Below, piece by piece: positions 46,290-57,147 of a DNA stretch of 64,000 nt. Made by a program: the position numbers and the translations under genes. Source of the DNA: Pseudomonas sp. KU43P (GTDB lineage: Bacteria > Pseudomonadota > Gammaproteobacteria > Pseudomonadales > Pseudomonadaceae); NCBI RefSeq assembly GCF_033095865.1, contig NZ_AP019365.1, positions 378,001 to 442,000 on the forward strand, in the 5' to 3' direction. The stretch's first letter is position 1; the number at the start of each line of letters is the position of its first letter. The notes beneath the pieces are model-generated. The model did not search any database, had not been told where the DNA came from, and was given only the letters and a program-made list of their open reading frames with translations.

Positions 46290-48855
46290 CTCAAGCGCAA
46301 GGCCGGAATCGCTTGGCGAGTACCTGGCCCACCTCCCACTGAGCGACGAGCAGCGCGCGGAACTCGCCAGCTGCACATCGTTCGGTGAGCTGCACCAACG
46401 CCTGGCGGCCAAACCGGCCGCCGATTCCGCCGAGGCCGTGCAGGCCTCGGTGGGCTCGCGCCTGACCGTGGGCAGCGCCGCCGAGCTGGAAGACGCCGAA
46501 ATGCTCGGCGTCGACGGCAGCGGCCGCCTGTGCCTCAAGATCGCGCCGCCGATCAAGCGCACCAAGGTCGTTCCCGAGCCGTGGCGCACCAACGTGTTGA
46601 TCCGCATGTGGCGGCGCCTTACAGGCCGTCCCAACGCCCCGCAGCCCGTCCAGCGCGAGCTGCCAAAGGCGCGCTGGCGCACGGTTGGCTCGATCCGCCG
46701 CTATATCCTGCTGGCCCTGATGATCGGTCAGACCATCGTTGCCGGCTGGTACATGAAGGGCATCTTGCCGTACCAGGGCTGGTCGTTCGTCGACCTCGAC
46801 GAGGTGGTCAACCAGCCGCTTTGGGATACCGTGGTGCAGGTCTGGCCGTATGCCTTGCAGACGTCCATTCTGATCCTCTTCGGCATCCTCTTCTGCTGGG
46901 TATCGGCGGGCTTCTGGACCGCACTGATGGGCTTCCTCGAGCTGCTCACCGGGCGTGACAAGTACCGTATTTCCGGCAGCAGTGCCGGCAGCGAGCCGAT
47001 CGCCCCCGAGGCACGCACTGCACTGGTGATGCCCATCTGCAACGAAGACGTGCCGCGTGTGTTCGCCGGTTTGCGCGCCACCTTCGAATCGGTGGCCGCC
47101 AGCGGCAACCTCGACCGCTTCGACTTCTTCGTGCTCAGCGACACCAACGACACCGATATCGCCGTGGCCGAGCAACAGGCCTGGCTGGACGTGTGCCGCG
47201 AAACCAAGGGCTTCGGCCGCATCTTCTACCGCCGCCGCCGTCGCCGCGTGAAGCGCAAGAGCGGCAACCTCGACGACTTCTGCCGTCGCTGGGGTGGCGA
47301 GTACAAGTACATGGTCGTGCTCGACGCCGACAGCGTCATGAGCGGCGAGTGCCTGAGTAGCCTGGTGCGCCTGATGGAGGCCAACCCGGACGCGGGCATC
47401 ATCCAGACCGCGCCGAAGGCGTCGGGCATGGACACCCTGTATGCGCGCATGCAGCAGTTCGCCACCCGCGTGTACGGCCCACTGTTCACCGCCGGCCTGC
47501 ACTTCTGGCAGCTGGGCGAGTCGCACTACTGGGGCCACAACGCGATCATCCGCATGAAGCCGTTCATCGAGCACTGCGCCCTGGCGCCGTTGCCGGGTAA
47601 GGGTGCGTTCGCCGGTGCCATTCTGTCCCACGACTTCGTCGAAGCCGCGCTGATGCGCCGTGCCGGCTGGGGCGTGTGGATCGCCTACGACCTGCCGGGC
47701 AGCTACGAAGAACTGCCGCCGAACCTGCTCGACGAGCTCAAGCGCGACCGCCGCTGGTGCCACGGCAACCTGATGAACTTCCGCCTGTTCCTGGTCAAGG
47801 GCATGCACCCGGTGCACCGTGCGGTGTTCCTCACCGGGGTGATGTCGTACCTATCTGCGCCGTTGTGGTTCTTCTTCCTGGTGCTCTCGACCGCGTTGCT
47901 GGCGACCAACACGTTGATGGAACCGCAGTACTTCATCGAACCGTACCAGCTCTACCCCCTGTGGCCGCAGTGGCACCCGGAGAAGGCGGTTGCACTGTTC
48001 TCCACCACCATCGTGCTGCTGTTCCTGCCCAAGCTGCTCAGCATCGTGCTGATCTGGGCCAAGGGCGCGGTCGAGTTCGGCGGGCGTATCAAGGTCACCT
48101 TGTCGATGCTCATGGAGATGCTGTTCTCCATGCTGCTGGCGCCGGTACGCATGATCTTCCACACCCGCTTCGTGCTGGCCGCGTTCCTCGGCTGGGCCGC
48201 GACCTGGAATTCGCCGCAGCGTGACGACGACTCCACCCCGTGGAGCGAGGCGGTGCGCCGTCATGGCCCGCAGACCCTGCTGGGCTTCGCTTGGGCCGGG
48301 CTGGTGGCGTGGCTGAACCCGAGCTTCCTGTGGTGGCTGGCGCCGATCGTCGGTTCGCTGGTGCTGTCGATCCCGGTGTCGGTGATCTCCAGCCGCACGC
48401 GCCTGGGCCTGGCGGCCAAGGACGAGAAGCTGTTCCTCATTCCAGAGGAATACGCAACGCCCCAGGAGCTGCTGGCAACTGATCAGTACACCCACGAGAA
48501 CCGCTGGCATGCTCTGCATGACGGCTTCGTGCGCGCGGTGGTCGACCCACGGCAGAACGCCCTGGCCTGTGCCATGGCCACTGCCCGTCACGGTCAGGCC
48601 GCACCGATCGAGGCATTGCGTACCGAGCGCGTGGCCAAGGCGCTCGAGGTCGGGCCGAAAGGGCTTGATCTCAATACCCGCTTGGCCCTGCTCAGCGACC
48701 CGGTAGCGCTGACCCGTCTGCACGAGCAGGTCTGGGCCCAGCACAATGCGGCGTGGATCGACGTGTGGCGTGCGTCGATCAACAACGACCCGCATTCGCC
48801 GCTGTTGCCGTTGCATCCAGAAAGTGAAGGGCAGCCGGCACTCGTCGGCGCCTGA
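46282..48855 (+). CDS. opgH: Glucans biosynthesis glucosyltransferase H
   Basis: The 857-residue inner-membrane glycosyltransferase (GT2) makes the beta-1,2-linked backbone of periplasmic glucans from UDP-glucose. Two membrane segments (about 135-160 and 195-220) precede the catalytic domain ([58 protein letters not shown], which supply the D, D, D, QxxRW-type residues), and further membrane segments follow (about 510-690). It overlaps opgG by eight bases, so the two form an operon. Confidence 0.96.
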   Translation: MSNSSARPESLGEYLAHLPLSDEQRAELASCTSFGELHQRLAAKPAADSAEAVQASVGSRLTVGSAAELEDAEMLGVDGSGRLCLKIAPPIKRTKVVPEPWRTNVLIRMWRRLTGRPNAPQPVQRELPKARWRTVGSIRRYILLALMIGQTIVAGWYMKGILPYQGWSFVDLDEVVNQPLWDTVVQVWPYALQTSILILFGILFCWVSAGFWTALMGFLELLTGRDKYRISGSSAGSEPIAPEARTALVMPICNEDVPRVFAGLRATFESVAASGNLDRFDFFVLSDTNDTDIAVAEQQAWLDVCRETKGFGRIFYRRRRRRVKRKSGNLDDFCRRWGGEYKYMVVLDADSVMSGECLSSLVRLMEANPDAGIIQTAPKASGMDTLYARMQQFATRVYGPLFTAGLHFWQLGESHYWGHNAIIRMKPFIEHCALAPLPGKGAFAGAILSHDFVEAALMRRAGWGVWIAYDLPGSYEELPPNLLDELKRDRRWCHGNLMNFRLFLVKGMHPVHRAVFLTGVMSYLSAPLWFFFLVLSTALLATNTLMEPQYFIEPYQLYPLWPQWHPEKAVALFSTTIVLLFLPKLLSIVLIWAKGAVEFGGRIKVTLSMLMEMLFSMLLAPVRMIFHTRFVLAAFLGWAATWNSPQRDDDSTPWSEAVRRHGPQTLLGFAWAGLVAWLNPSFLWWLAPIVGSLVLSIPVSVISSRTRLGLAAKDEKLFLIPEEYATPQELLATDQYTHENRWHALHDGFVRAVVDPRQNALACAMATARHGQAAPIEALRTERVAKALEVGPKGLDLNTRLALLSDPVALTRLHEQVWAQHNAAWIDVWRASINNDPHSPLLPLHPESEGQPALVGA

Positions 48856-48861
48856 CAGACC

Positions 48862-48967
48862 TTGGGGCCGCTTTGCGGCCCTTTCGCCGGCAAGCCGGCT
48901 CCCACAGGTACTGCGAAGCCTCAGGGCTGTGGAGCACCTCTGGGAGCCGGCTTGCCGGCGAAAGGGG
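48862..48967. repeat. REP inverted pair after opgH
   Basis: GGGGCCGCTTTGCGGCCC joins the arm CGCCGGCAAGCCGGCTCCCA, and the inverted arm GGGAGCCGGCTTGCCGGCGA follows about 38 bases later. It separates opgH from the ABC transporter operon. Confidence 0.88.
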
Positions 48968-49131
48968 TTAGCCAATCTCCCTGCTATCTGCGGATTTTGG
49001 CCAACAAAGTCCCCCCCGGCTCTAGGTCCCAGGGCCGCCATGCGTTAGCATCCCTCTCCGATAAAACACGCCGGCCGGTACGGCCGTGCCAACAATAAGA
49101 TTCGCTACTTTCTTTGCTAGGGGACTTGGTG

Positions 49132-49932
49132 ATGATGAAGAAATACCTTTCGCGCCTGCTGGTCGGCGTCACCGCGCTGGTCGCGGTCGCTTCCGCTCAG
49201 GCCGGGGCCATCGACGACGCGGTCAAGCGTGGCACCCTGCGGGTGGGCATGGACCCCACCTACATGCCGTTCCAGATGACCAACAAGCGCGGCGAGATCA
49301 TCGGCTTCGAAGTCGATATCCTCAAGGCCATGGCCAAATCCATGGGCGTCAAGTTCGAGGCCGTTTCCACCGCCTATGACGGCATCATCCCGGCCCTGCT
49401 GACCGACAAGTTCGACATCATCGGCAGCGGCATGACCCTCACCCAGGAACGCAACCTGCGCCTGAACTTCAGCGAACCCTTCATCGTGGTCGGCCAGACA
49501 CTGCTGATCCGCAAGGAGCTGGCGGGCGAGATCAAGTCGTACAAGGACCTGAACAACGAGAAGTACCGCCTGACCTCCAAACTTGGAACCACCGGCGAAA
49601 TGGTTTCCAAGAAGCTGATCGGTAAAGCCAAGTACCACGGCTACGACAACGAGCAGGAAGCGGTCATGGACGTGGTCAACGGCAAGGCTGACGCTTTCGT
49701 CTATGACGCGCCATACAACGTGGTGGCAGTGGAGAAGGCCGGCGCCGGCAAGCTGCTGTTCCTCGAAGAACCCTTCACCTACGAGCCGCTGGCCTTCGGC
49801 CTGAAGAAAGGCGACTACGACAGCATCAACTTCATCAACAACTTCCTGCACCAGATCAAGCATGACGGGACCTACGATCGTATCCACGACAAGTGGTTCA
49901 AGAACAAGGACTGGCTGAAGGAAATGGAATAA
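49132..49932 (+). CDS. Polar amino acid ABC transporter, substrate-binding protein
   Basis: The 266-residue protein has a Sec signal peptide (about residues 1-23, ending ASAQAG) and a type II SBP_bac_3 domain. Motifs are GTLRVGMDPTYMPFQMTN, GFEVDILKAMAKSMGVK, SGMTLTQERNLRLNFSEPF and KLGTTGEMVSKKL. The family binds polar amino acids in the periplasm. The exact ligand cannot be read from sequence. AGGGGA stands upstream of the ATG at 49132; 49135 is an alternative. It heads a three-gene operon. Confidence 0.92.
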   Translation: MMKKYLSRLLVGVTALVAVASAQAGAIDDAVKRGTLRVGMDPTYMPFQMTNKRGEIIGFEVDILKAMAKSMGVKFEAVSTAYDGIIPALLTDKFDIIGSGMTLTQERNLRLNFSEPFIVVGQTLLIRKELAGEIKSYKDLNNEKYRLTSKLGTTGEMVSKKLIGKAKYHGYDNEQEAVMDVVNGKADAFVYDAPYNVVAVEKAGAGKLLFLEEPFTYEPLAFGLKKGDYDSINFINNFLHQIKHDGTYDRIHDKWFKNKDWLKEME

Positions 49933-50009
49933 GGCCTAGGCCACAAGCCCAGCCTTTGACCCCGACGCGCAGGCAAACCCTGCGCGTTCGCATTTACGGA
50001 AGTACCCAC

Positions 50010-50972
50010 GTGATCAAACACAAGAAAGCCCAGTGGCCCTGGCATGCGCTGACCGCGCTGGTTCTGGTGGGCCTGGCGTTCAGCCTGTACATGGCCACTT
50101 CGATGATTTCCTACGAGTGGCGCTGGAACCGTGTACCGCAATACTTCGCCTACCAGGCCGAGGAAGCGCAGCGGGCAGCCGGCTACGGCACCGTGCAGGA
50201 CATCGTCGTCTCCGGTGACACCGCGCGTGTCACGCTGAAGGACGAAAACGGCGATGAACAAGTACTCGACGTGGACAAGGACAGCCTGCAACTGAGCCGC
50301 GGCGACGATGTCTCCGAAGGCGACCAGATTGGCGTGACCCGCCACTGGGCAGCGGGGCCGCTGGCATGGGGCCTGTGGACAACCTTGTGGATCTCGGTGG
50401 TTTCTGGGGCGCTGGGCCTGGTGATCGGGCTGTTCGCCGGGTTGTGCCGGCTTTCCAACAACCCGACGTTGCGCGATCTGTCGACCGTGTACGTCGAGCT
50501 GGTGCGTGGCACGCCGTTGTTGGTGCAGATCTTCATTTTCTACTTCTTCATCGGCACTGTGCTCAATCTCTCCCGCGAGTTTGCCGGCGTTGCGGCTCTG
50601 GCACTGTTCACGGGTGCCTACGTGGCGGAAATCGTGCGTGCCGGCGTGCAGTCGATTGCCAAGGGCCAGAACGAGGCTGCTCGCTCCCTGGGCCTGAATG
50701 CCAGCCAGTCGATGCGCCACGTGATCCTGCCGCAGGCGTTCAAGCGCGTGCTGCCACCGCTGGCCGGGCAGTTCATCAGCCTGGTCAAGGACACCTCGCT
50801 GGTGTCGGTGATCGCCATCACCGAACTGACCAAGAGCGGCCGCGAGGCCATCACTACCTCGTTCTCGACCTTCGAGATCTGGTTCTGCGTGGCAGGCCTG
50901 TACCTGCTGATCAACCTGCCGCTGTCGCACCTGGCCAGCCGGCTCGAGCGGAGGCTTGCGCAAAGTGATTGA
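50010..50972 (+). CDS. Polar amino acid ABC transporter, permease
   Basis: The 320-residue permease has TM1 at about residues 9-28, then an unusual soluble insertion (about 30-115, with [20 protein letters not shown]) before the standard HisM-type core (from [13 protein letters not shown]) and the EAA motif [21 protein letters not shown]. The core is of usual length; the insertion makes the whole about 90 residues longer than common permeases. I chose the GTG at 50010. The 3' end overlaps the ATPase gene by eight bases. Confidence 0.9.
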   Translation: MIKHKKAQWPWHALTALVLVGLAFSLYMATSMISYEWRWNRVPQYFAYQAEEAQRAAGYGTVQDIVVSGDTARVTLKDENGDEQVLDVDKDSLQLSRGDDVSEGDQIGVTRHWAAGPLAWGLWTTLWISVVSGALGLVIGLFAGLCRLSNNPTLRDLSTVYVELVRGTPLLVQIFIFYFFIGTVLNLSREFAGVAALALFTGAYVAEIVRAGVQSIAKGQNEAARSLGLNASQSMRHVILPQAFKRVLPPLAGQFISLVKDTSLVSVIAITELTKSGREAITTSFSTFEIWFCVAGLYLLINLPLSHLASRLERRLAQSD

Positions 50973-51699
50973 AGTCCGTGACCTGCTGAAAGTCTTCGAC
51001 ACCCGCGGCCAGGTGGTGCGCGCGGTGGATAACGTCACCACGCAAGTGGCCAAAGGTGAAGTGGTGGTGGTGCTCGGCCCGTCCGGTTCGGGCAAGTCGA
51101 CCTTCCTGCGCTGCCTCAATGGCCTGGAGCATTTCGATGAAGGCCACGTGGCCATCGACGGCCTGCGCCTGGACGACCCCAAGACCGACATCAATGCCTA
51201 CCGCCGTGAAGTTGGCATGGTGTTTCAGCACTTCAACCTGTTCCCGCACATGACCGTGCTGGAGAACCTGTGCCTGGCGCAGAAGGTGGTGCGCAAGCGT
51301 AGCAAGGCCGACCGCGAGGCGAAGGCTCGTGCGCTGCTGGAGAAGGTGGGTATTTCGCAGAAGGCCAATGAGTACCCGTCGCGCCTGTCGGGTGGTCAGC
51401 AGCAGCGGGTAGCGATCGCCCGGGCGCTGGCGATGGACCCCAAGGTGATGCTGTTCGACGAGCCGACCTCTGCGCTCGACCCGGAGATGGTCGGCGAGGT
51501 GCTGGATGTGATGAAGACCCTGGCCCAGGAAGGCATGACCATGGTCTGCGTGACCCACGAAATGGGCTTTGCCCGGGAAGTGGCGGACCGAGTGCTGTTC
51601 TTCGATCACGGCAAGCTGCTGGAAGATTCGGCGCCGGTGGCGTTCTTCGATTCGCCTACAGATCCGCGCGCCCAGGCCTTCCTCCGTCAGGTGCTGTAA
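50965..51699 (+). CDS. Polar amino acid ABC transporter, ATP-binding protein
   Basis: The 244-residue ATPase has Walker [11 protein letters not shown]-loop [10 protein letters not shown], signature [15 protein letters not shown], Walker [16 protein letters not shown] and the switch His in VCVTHEMGF. It is of the HisP/GlnQ type. The GTG at 50965 follows GGAGG by ten bases; a TTG at 50956 lies too close to that site. Its last three codons plus stop (GTG CTG TAA context) form the beginning of the first unit of a tandem REP array. Confidence 0.95.
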   Translation: MIEVRDLLKVFDTRGQVVRAVDNVTTQVAKGEVVVVLGPSGSGKSTFLRCLNGLEHFDEGHVAIDGLRLDDPKTDINAYRREVGMVFQHFNLFPHMTVLENLCLAQKVVRKRSKADREAKARALLEKVGISQKANEYPSRLSGGQQQRVAIARALAMDPKVMLFDEPTSALDPEMVGEVLDVMKTLAQEGMTMVCVTHEMGFAREVADRVLFFDHGKLLEDSAPVAFFDSPTDPRAQAFLRQVL

Positions 51700-52954
51700 C
51701 TGGTGGGGCTGCCTTGCAGACCAATCGCTGGCAAGCCAGCTCCCACCGCTATTGCACAGGCCTCATGGGCGGTGCTGTAACTGGTTGGGCTGCCTTGCAG
51801 CCCAATCGCTGGCAAGCCAGCTCCTACCGCTATTGCACAGGTTTCAAGGGCGGTGCTGTAACTGGTGGGGCTGCTTTGCAGCCCAATCGCTGGCAAGCCA
51901 GCTCCTACAGCTATTGCACAGGTTTCAAGGGCGGTGCTGTAACTGGTGGGGCTGCCTTGCAGCCCAATCGCTGGCAAGCCAGCTCCTACAGCTATTGCAC
52001 AGGTTTCAAGGGCGGTGCTGTAACTGGTGGGGCTGCCTTGCAGCCCAATCGCTGGCAAGCCAGCTCCTACAGCTATTGCACAGGTTTCAAGGGCGGTGCT
52101 GTAACTGGTGGGGCTGCCTTGCAGACCAATCGCTGGCAAGCCAGCTCCCACCGCTATTGCACAGGCCTCATGGGCGGTGCTGTAACTGGTGGGGCTGCCT
52201 TGCAGCCCAATCGCTGGCAAGCCAGCTCCCACCGCTATTGCACAGGTTTCAAGGGCGGTGCTGTAACTGGTGGGGCTGCCTTGCAGCCCAATCGCTGGCA
52301 AGCCAGCTCCTACAGCTATTGCACAGGTTTCAAGGGCGGTGCTGTAACTGGTGGGGCTGCCTTGCAGCCCAATCGCTGGCAAGCCAGCTCCTACAGCTAT
52401 TGCACAGGTTTCAAGGGCGGTGCTGTAACTGGTGGGCTGCCTTGCAGCCCAATCGCTGGCAAGCCAGCTCCTACAGCTATTGCACAGGTTTCAAGGGCGG
52501 TGCTGTAACTGGTGGGCTGCCTTGCAGCCCAATCGCTGGCAAGCCAGCTCCTACAGCTATTGCACAGGTTTCAAGGGCGGTGCTGTAACTGCTGGGCTGC
52601 CTTGCAGCCCAATCGCTGGCAAGCCAGCTCCTACAGCTATTGCACAGGTTTCAAGGGCGGTGCTGTAACTGGTGGGGCTGCCTTGCAGCCCAATCGCTGG
52701 CAAGCCAGCTCCCACAGCTATTGCACAGGCCTCAAGGGCGGTGCTGTAACTGGTGGGGCTGCCTTGCAGCCCAATCGCTGGCAAGCCAGCTCCCACAGCT
52801 ATTGAACAGGCCTCAAGGGCGGTGCTGTAACTGGTGGGGCTGCCTTGCAGCCCAATCGCTGGCAAGCAGCTCCCACAGCTATCGCACAGGCCTCAAGGGC
52901 GGTGATGTCCCTGTGGGAGCTGGCTTGCCAGCGATTGGGCCGCAAAGCGGCCCC
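51690..52954. repeat. Tandem array of about 15 REP-containing 81-bp units, ended by an inverted REP
   Basis: Units start at 51690, 51771, 51852, 51933, 52014, 52095, 52176, 52257, 52338, 52419, 52499, 52579, 52659, 52740 and 52821. Most are 81 bases; the units from 52419, 52499, 52579 and 52821 are 80. Each begins GGTGCTGTAACTGGTGGGGC and holds a REP arm of the variant CGCTGGCAAGCCAGCTCC in one orientation. At 52901 the pattern breaks and an inverted arm with GGCCGCAAAGCGGCCCC closes the array. Units 1-5 resemble units 6-10, giving a 405-base super-repeat. The 1263-base gap contains no gene; the open frames across it are a by-product of the 27-codon period. Confidence 0.95.
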
Positions 52955-52962
52955 GTGCGATC

Positions 52963-54525
52963 TCAGAGCTTGAACCGCCCCACCAACCCCTGCAAATGCG
53001 TTCCCAGTCGCGCCAGCTCGACGCTGGAACTGGCCGTCTCCTCGCTCGCCGCCGACGTCTGATCGGAAATATCCCGCACATTCATCACACTACGGTTGAT
53101 CTCCTCGGCCGTGGCGCTCTGCTGCTCGGCCGCCGTGGCGATCTGCTGGTTCATCGCCTGGATCGACGACACCGTGCGCGTGATGGTATCGAGCGAAGTT
53201 CCTGCCCGGCGGGTCAGCTCGACACTGCTGTCGGTGAGCTGGCGGCTGGCGTCCATCACGCTGGCCACGCGCTGGGTACCGCTTTGCAGGCCGGCAATCA
53301 GCTCTTCGATTTCTTCGGTGGACTGCTGAGTGCGCTGGGCCAGGCTACGCACCTCATCGGCCACCACGGCAAAACCGCGGCCAGCTTCGCCCGCACGGGC
53401 TGCCTCGATGGCCGCATTGAGCGCCAGCAGGTTGGTCTGCTGGGCCACCGACTTGATCACATCGAGCACGCTGCCGATCTTGTCACTCTCGGCCTTGAGC
53501 TGATTCATCGCTTCGCTGGAGTTGACCACTTCGCTGGCCAGGCGCTCGATCTGCGCGACTGCCTCGCTGACCACGCGGTCCCCTTCACGGGCCTGCTGGT
53601 CGGCCATCAGCGCTGCCTCGGAGGCCTGTTCGGCATTGCGCGCCACTTCATGCACGGTGGCGGCCATTTCATTCATGGCCGTGGCCACCTGATCGGTTTC
53701 GACCTTCTGGTTGTTGACCCCGGAGCTGGTCTGCTCGGTGACTGCCGACAACTCTTCGGCGGCGCTGGCGATCTGGGTGACGCCATCGCCGATGCCGCCG
53801 ATCAGCTCGCGCAGGCCCTGGGTCATGCGCTGCATGCTGGCCTGCAACTGGCCTAGCTCGTCGCGACGGCTGGTCGGCAGGTCCTGGCGCAGGTCGCCGT
53901 TGGCCACACGCTCGGCGGCGGCCAGGATGTGGCGCAGGGGGATGATGATCTGCCGGGTGATGGCCCAGGCAGCCAGCAGGCCCAGCAGCAATGCCAGGCC
54001 GGTGGCGCCGGCGAGCATGGCCTTGGCCTGGCGGGCGCCGGCGTCGCGGACCTTGGTCTGCGACTCGGTCATGGCCTGGCTGGTTTGCAGCAGCACCGTG
54101 CCCTGATCGGCCATGCGCTGGAGGATCTGCTCGCTGGGGTTCTGCTTGAGCTCGATAAATGCCTGTCGATAGAGGCGAACCGCCTCAAGCTGCTGTTGCA
54201 GCCGCTGGTGGTCGACGGCCTGCTCGATCTGGCTCAGCATGAGCGTGACCTGGCGTTCGACATTGTTCAGCGCCTGATCCAGTTCGTTTATCGAGGCCTG
54301 GTCGGGCTGGCGCTGATAATGCTGGCGGGCAATACGCAAGTCTTGCGTGTATCCGTAGATGATCGAGATATTGCCCAGCTTGTCACCGCGGTTGATGATG
54401 CTGTCCATGCCAAGCCACCCGGTCAGGGTGATGGCCAGGGTCAGTAGTAGCACCAGGCCGAAACCCAGCCCTAGCTTGCGATTGACGCTCACATTCCCCA
54501 GCGATTGGGATAACCATTGGTACAT
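52963..54525 (-). CDS. Methyl-accepting chemotaxis protein with four-helix-bundle sensor
   Basis: The 520-residue receptor has TM1 (about 17-38), a helical periplasmic domain of about 130 residues (40-168), TM2 (about 171-191), a HAMP domain (about 190-245) and a signalling helix with tip [20 protein letters not shown]. The sensor length fits a 4HB domain rather than a longer HBM or CACHE domain. The ligand cannot be read from sequence. GGGAG precedes the ATG at 54525. The amino-acid ABC operon beyond the REP array is convergent, so shared control is not implied. Confidence 0.9.
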   Translation of the reverse strand: MYQWLSQSLGNVSVNRKLGLGFGLVLLLTLAITLTGWLGMDSIINRGDKLGNISIIYGYTQDLRIARQHYQRQPDQASINELDQALNNVERQVTLMLSQIEQAVDHQRLQQQLEAVRLYRQAFIELKQNPSEQILQRMADQGTVLLQTSQAMTESQTKVRDAGARQAKAMLAGATGLALLLGLLAAWAITRQIIIPLRHILAAAERVANGDLRQDLPTSRRDELGQLQASMQRMTQGLRELIGGIGDGVTQIASAAEELSAVTEQTSSGVNNQKVETDQVATAMNEMAATVHEVARNAEQASEAALMADQQAREGDRVVSEAVAQIERLASEVVNSSEAMNQLKAESDKIGSVLDVIKSVAQQTNLLALNAAIEAARAGEAGRGFAVVADEVRSLAQRTQQSTEEIEELIAGLQSGTQRVASVMDASRQLTDSSVELTRRAGTSLDTITRTVSSIQAMNQQIATAAEQQSATAEEINRSVMNVRDISDQTSAASEETASSSVELARLGTHLQGLVGRFKL

Positions 54526-54624
54526 TTTCGACTCCCCGGCAACTTGGCAGCACGGAATATTGTTGTGTTGCCAGGCCATCGGCTTGCGCCGAGGAAACTT
54601 GATGGGGAAAAGCTGACCCGTTTG

Positions 54625-55332
54625 TCAGAAAATCCTTGAGAGTAAGGCAGTTACGGCGGTTTCGACACGCAGGATACGCTCGCCCAACTGCACGGGTGCC
54701 AAACCAGCCTTGCCCAGCAGGTCTACTTCGTAGGGGATCCAGCCGCCCTCAGGGCCGATGGCCAGGGTGACCGGGCCCTCGACCGCGCGCGGGCAGGCGG
54801 GGTAGGGGCCTGGGTGGCCGACCAGGCCGAGTGTGCCGCTGGCGATGGCGGGCAGTCGATCCTCGACGAACGGCTTGAAACGCTTCTCGATGATCACCTC
54901 GGGCAGCACCGTGTCGCGGGCCTGTTCCAGGCCGAGGATCAGGTTCTCACGAATGCTTTCGGGATTGAGGAAGGGCGTCTGCCAGAAACTTTTCTCCACC
55001 TTGTAGCTGTTGACCAGGATCAGCCTCTGCACGCCAAGGGTGGCGACAGTCTGGAACAGCCGGCGCAGCATCTTCGGGCGTGGTACGGCCAACACCAGCG
55101 TCAGCGGCAGTTTGGCCGGTGGTTGCTGGTCGAAGGCGACTTCAAGTTCGGCTTCGTGCTGTTCCAGGCGTACCACGGTGGCACCGCCCATCAGGCCATT
55201 GATACGGCCCACGCGTAGCGTGTCGCCTACCGTGACGCGGTGGATGTCCTGCATGTGGGTAAAGCGTCGATCAGCGAGAACGACGCGGTCGGCCGACACG
55301 AAGTCGGCCTCTTCGAGGAGCAACAGGTTCAC
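54625..55332 (-). CDS. rsmE: 16S rRNA (uracil(1498)-N(3))-methyltransferase
   Basis: The 235-residue SPOUT methyltransferase modifies U1498 in the ribosomal decoding region. It has the N-terminal PUA-like part ([26 protein letters not shown] start region) and the knot with [10 protein letters not shown] and [17 protein letters not shown]. The length is typical. It overlaps tatC by four bases at 55329-55332, so it is co-transcribed with the tat genes. Confidence 0.95.
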   Translation of the reverse strand: MNLLLLEEADFVSADRVVLADRRFTHMQDIHRVTVGDTLRVGRINGLMGGATVVRLEQHEAELEVAFDQQPPAKLPLTLVLAVPRPKMLRRLFQTVATLGVQRLILVNSYKVEKSFWQTPFLNPESIRENLILGLEQARDTVLPEVIIEKRFKPFVEDRLPAIASGTLGLVGHPGPYPACPRAVEGPVTLAIGPEGGWIPYEVDLLGKAGLAPVQLGERILRVETAVTALLSRIF

Positions 55333-56120
55333 GGTTGGGTCGCAGGTGGCTGGTCGTTGTGGTCGTCGGTGGCTTGATCGGGCTCATGGCTGCGCTTGCG
55401 AATCAGGCTGCCGCACAGCACGCCGATCTCGAACAGCAACCACATGGGCACGGCGAGCAAGGTCTGGGAGAAGATGTCCGGTGGGGTAAGGATCATGCCG
55501 ACCACGAAGCAGCCGATGATCACGTAGGGACGGATCTTCTTCAGGTAGTTCACATCGACCACGCCGATCCACACCAGCAGCACCACTGCGACGGGGATTT
55601 CGAAGGCGACGCCGAAGGCGAAGAACAGGGTCATGACGAAATCGAGGTAGTTGGCTATGTCGGTCATCATCGCCACGCCGGCCGGTGTGGCCGCAGCGAA
55701 GAATTTGAACATCAGCGGGAACACCAGGAAGTAGGCGAAGGCCATGCCGGCATAGAACAGCACGATGCTCGACACCAGCAGCGGAATGGCGATGCGCTTT
55801 TCATGGCGGTACAGCCCCGGCGCGATGAAGCCCCAGATCTGTTGCAGGATGAACGGTATGGCCAGGAACAGCGAAACGATCATGGTCAGCTTGAACGGCG
55901 TCAGGAACGGCGAGGCCACGTCGGTGGCGATCATCGTCGCGTTGGCCGGCAAGTGCTCGCGCAGGGGCGCCGAGACCAGGGTGTAGATCTGCTGGGCAAA
56001 AGAAAACAGCCCGGCGAAGATCAGGAAAATGGCAGCCACGCAGCGCAGCAGGCGGGTGCGCAGCTCGGTCAGGTGCGAGACCAGCGGCATGGGCTGGTCG
56101 TCTTGCGGATTTTCGCTCAT
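55329..56120 (-). CDS. tatC: Sec-independent translocase TatC
   Basis: The 263-residue inner-membrane protein has six predicted membrane segments. Conserved parts include [16 protein letters not shown] at the N-terminus, which forms the twin-arginine signal-binding region, the Pro-rich periplasmic loop after TM1 ([10 protein letters not shown]) and [20 protein letters not shown]. TatC recognises twin-arginine signal peptides and recruits TatA. It overlaps both tatB and rsmE by four bases. The C-terminal tail is polar ([16 protein letters not shown]). Confidence 0.97.
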   Translation of the reverse strand: MSENPQDDQPMPLVSHLTELRTRLLRCVAAIFLIFAGLFSFAQQIYTLVSAPLREHLPANATMIATDVASPFLTPFKLTMIVSLFLAIPFILQQIWGFIAPGLYRHEKRIAIPLLVSSIVLFYAGMAFAYFLVFPLMFKFFAAATPAGVAMMTDIANYLDFVMTLFFAFGVAFEIPVAVVLLVWIGVVDVNYLKKIRPYVIIGCFVVGMILTPPDIFSQTLLAVPMWLLFEIGVLCGSLIRKRSHEPDQATDDHNDQPPATQP

Positions 56121-56494
56121 GGGGCTCGCGGCGGTTGAGGCTGTTCGGGTTGCTCAGGTACAGGCACCGTGGCTGCCGGCGCTGCGGACGCTGGCGTGGC
56201 GGCGGGCTGCTCGGTAGCGACCGTGGCGGGCGGCTGGGCAGGCGGCGTCAGCGGGTTGAGGATGCGCTTGGCTTCCTGCTCCATCTGCAGGATGTGCTCG
56301 TTGTGCAGCTGGCGGCGGATGTCGTCTGCACCGATTTCGCGCTCGACCTCCATCTTGATCGCGTTGAAGCTGCGTTTCAGCCGGCCGATCCACAGCCCCG
56401 CGGTACGCGCGGCGCCAGGCAGGCGCTCGGGGCCGAGCACCAGCAAGGCTACCAGGCCGACGAGCAGCAGCTCGCTGAAGCTGATGCCGAACAT
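56117..56494 (-). CDS. tatB: Sec-independent translocase TatB
   Basis: The 125-residue protein has an N-terminal membrane helix ([20 protein letters not shown]) followed by [20 protein letters not shown] and an amphipathic helix. The C-terminal 45 residues are rich in Pro, Ala and Thr. TatB works with TatC as the substrate receptor. It overlaps tatC by four bases; tatA ends three bases upstream. Confidence 0.95.
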   Translation of the reverse strand: MFGISFSELLLVGLVALLVLGPERLPGAARTAGLWIGRLKRSFNAIKMEVEREIGADDIRRQLHNEHILQMEQEAKRILNPLTPPAQPPATVATEQPAATPASAAPAATVPVPEQPEQPQPPRAP

Positions 56495-56497
56495 GGC

Positions 56498-56785
56498 TCA
56501 GTCTTTCCGCTGCGGCTCTTGGACCGGCTGGGCCTGGCCCTCGATGGTATGGCCTTGCGCCTGCGGCGCTGCGGCTTGCTGCTGGGCGGTCTGCACCGGT
56601 GGAATCGGCTGGGCGGGCGGCGGGGTCTGCTCGGCCGGCTTGTTCTCTTCTTCGTTCATGGCCTTGCGGAAGCCCTTGATCGATTCGCCCAGGTCGCTGC
56701 CGAAGTTCTTCAGCTTCTTGGTGCCGAAGACCAGTACCACGACGACCAGCAGGACGATCCAGTGTTTCCAGTCAAAAATACCCAT
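56498..56785 (-). CDS. tatA: Sec-independent translocase TatA
   Basis: The 95-residue protein has a short N-terminal membrane helix ([14 protein letters not shown]), the hinge [20 protein letters not shown] and an acidic/Gln-Pro-rich tail. TatA multimers form the protein-conducting element of the Tat pathway. The length is usual. It is the first of three tat genes on the minus strand and lies 25 bases after hisE. Confidence 0.95.
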   Translation of the reverse strand: MGIFDWKHWIVLLVVVVLVFGTKKLKNFGSDLGESIKGFRKAMNEEENKPAEQTPPPAQPIPPVQTAQQQAAAPQAQGHTIEGQAQPVQEPQRKD

Positions 56786-56810
56786 GGTGCTCTCCTAGAA
56801 TGCTATTCGG

Positions 56811-57146
56811 TCAGGCCGACGGCTGACGCGCGGCCTTTTCATCATGCCCGGAGAGGCCGAAACGGCGCTCCAGTTCATCGAGTACGGCTTGTGGATGCTG
56901 GCCCAGCGCGCTGAGCATGACCAGGCTATGAAACCACAGGTCGGCGGTTTCGTAGATGACATCACTGTAATCCTGGCTGACCGCGGCGTCCTTGGCGGCA
57001 ATGATGGTCTCGACCGACTCTTCGCCGAGCTTTTCGAGAATCTTGTTCAGGCCCTTGTGGTACAAGCTGGCCACGTAGGAGCTGTCAGGCGCCGCTTGCT
57101 TGCGCGCTTCGAGTACTTCGGCCAGGCGGGTAAGGGTGTCGCTCAT
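56811..57146 (-). CDS. hisE: Phosphoribosyl-ATP pyrophosphatase
   Basis: The 111-residue enzyme hydrolyses phosphoribosyl-ATP to phosphoribosyl-AMP, the second step of histidine synthesis. The all-alpha MazG-like fold shows [31 protein letters not shown] and [18 protein letters not shown] chose ATG 57146 ([12 protein letters not shown]). It follows hisI by one base; HisE and HisI are separate proteins here, not fused. Confidence 0.95.
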   Translation of the reverse strand: MSDTLTRLAEVLEARKQAAPDSSYVASLYHKGLNKILEKLGEESVETIIAAKDAAVSQDYSDVIYETADLWFHSLVMLSALGQHPQAVLDELERRFGLSGHDEKAARQPSA

Positions 57147-57147
57147 G

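Noticed and set aside
46291..47817. 508-residue frame antisense to opgH
   Set aside because: Shadow of a clear glycosyltransferase gene.
49091..49098. AACAATAA, a perfect match to the Crc/Hfq motif, upstream of the amino-acid ABC operon
   Set aside because: It lies more than 30 bases before the start codon, outside the usual position, and short A-rich matches occur by chance.
51569..52865. Long open frames on both strands across the REP array, encoding 27-residue repeats
   Set aside because: The 81-base unit is a multiple of three, so a frame open in one unit stays open in all. There is no ribosome site, and the repeats are non-coding REP DNA.
51690..52954. CRISPR array
   Set aside because: The whole unit is repeated with no unique spacers, and no cas genes are present.
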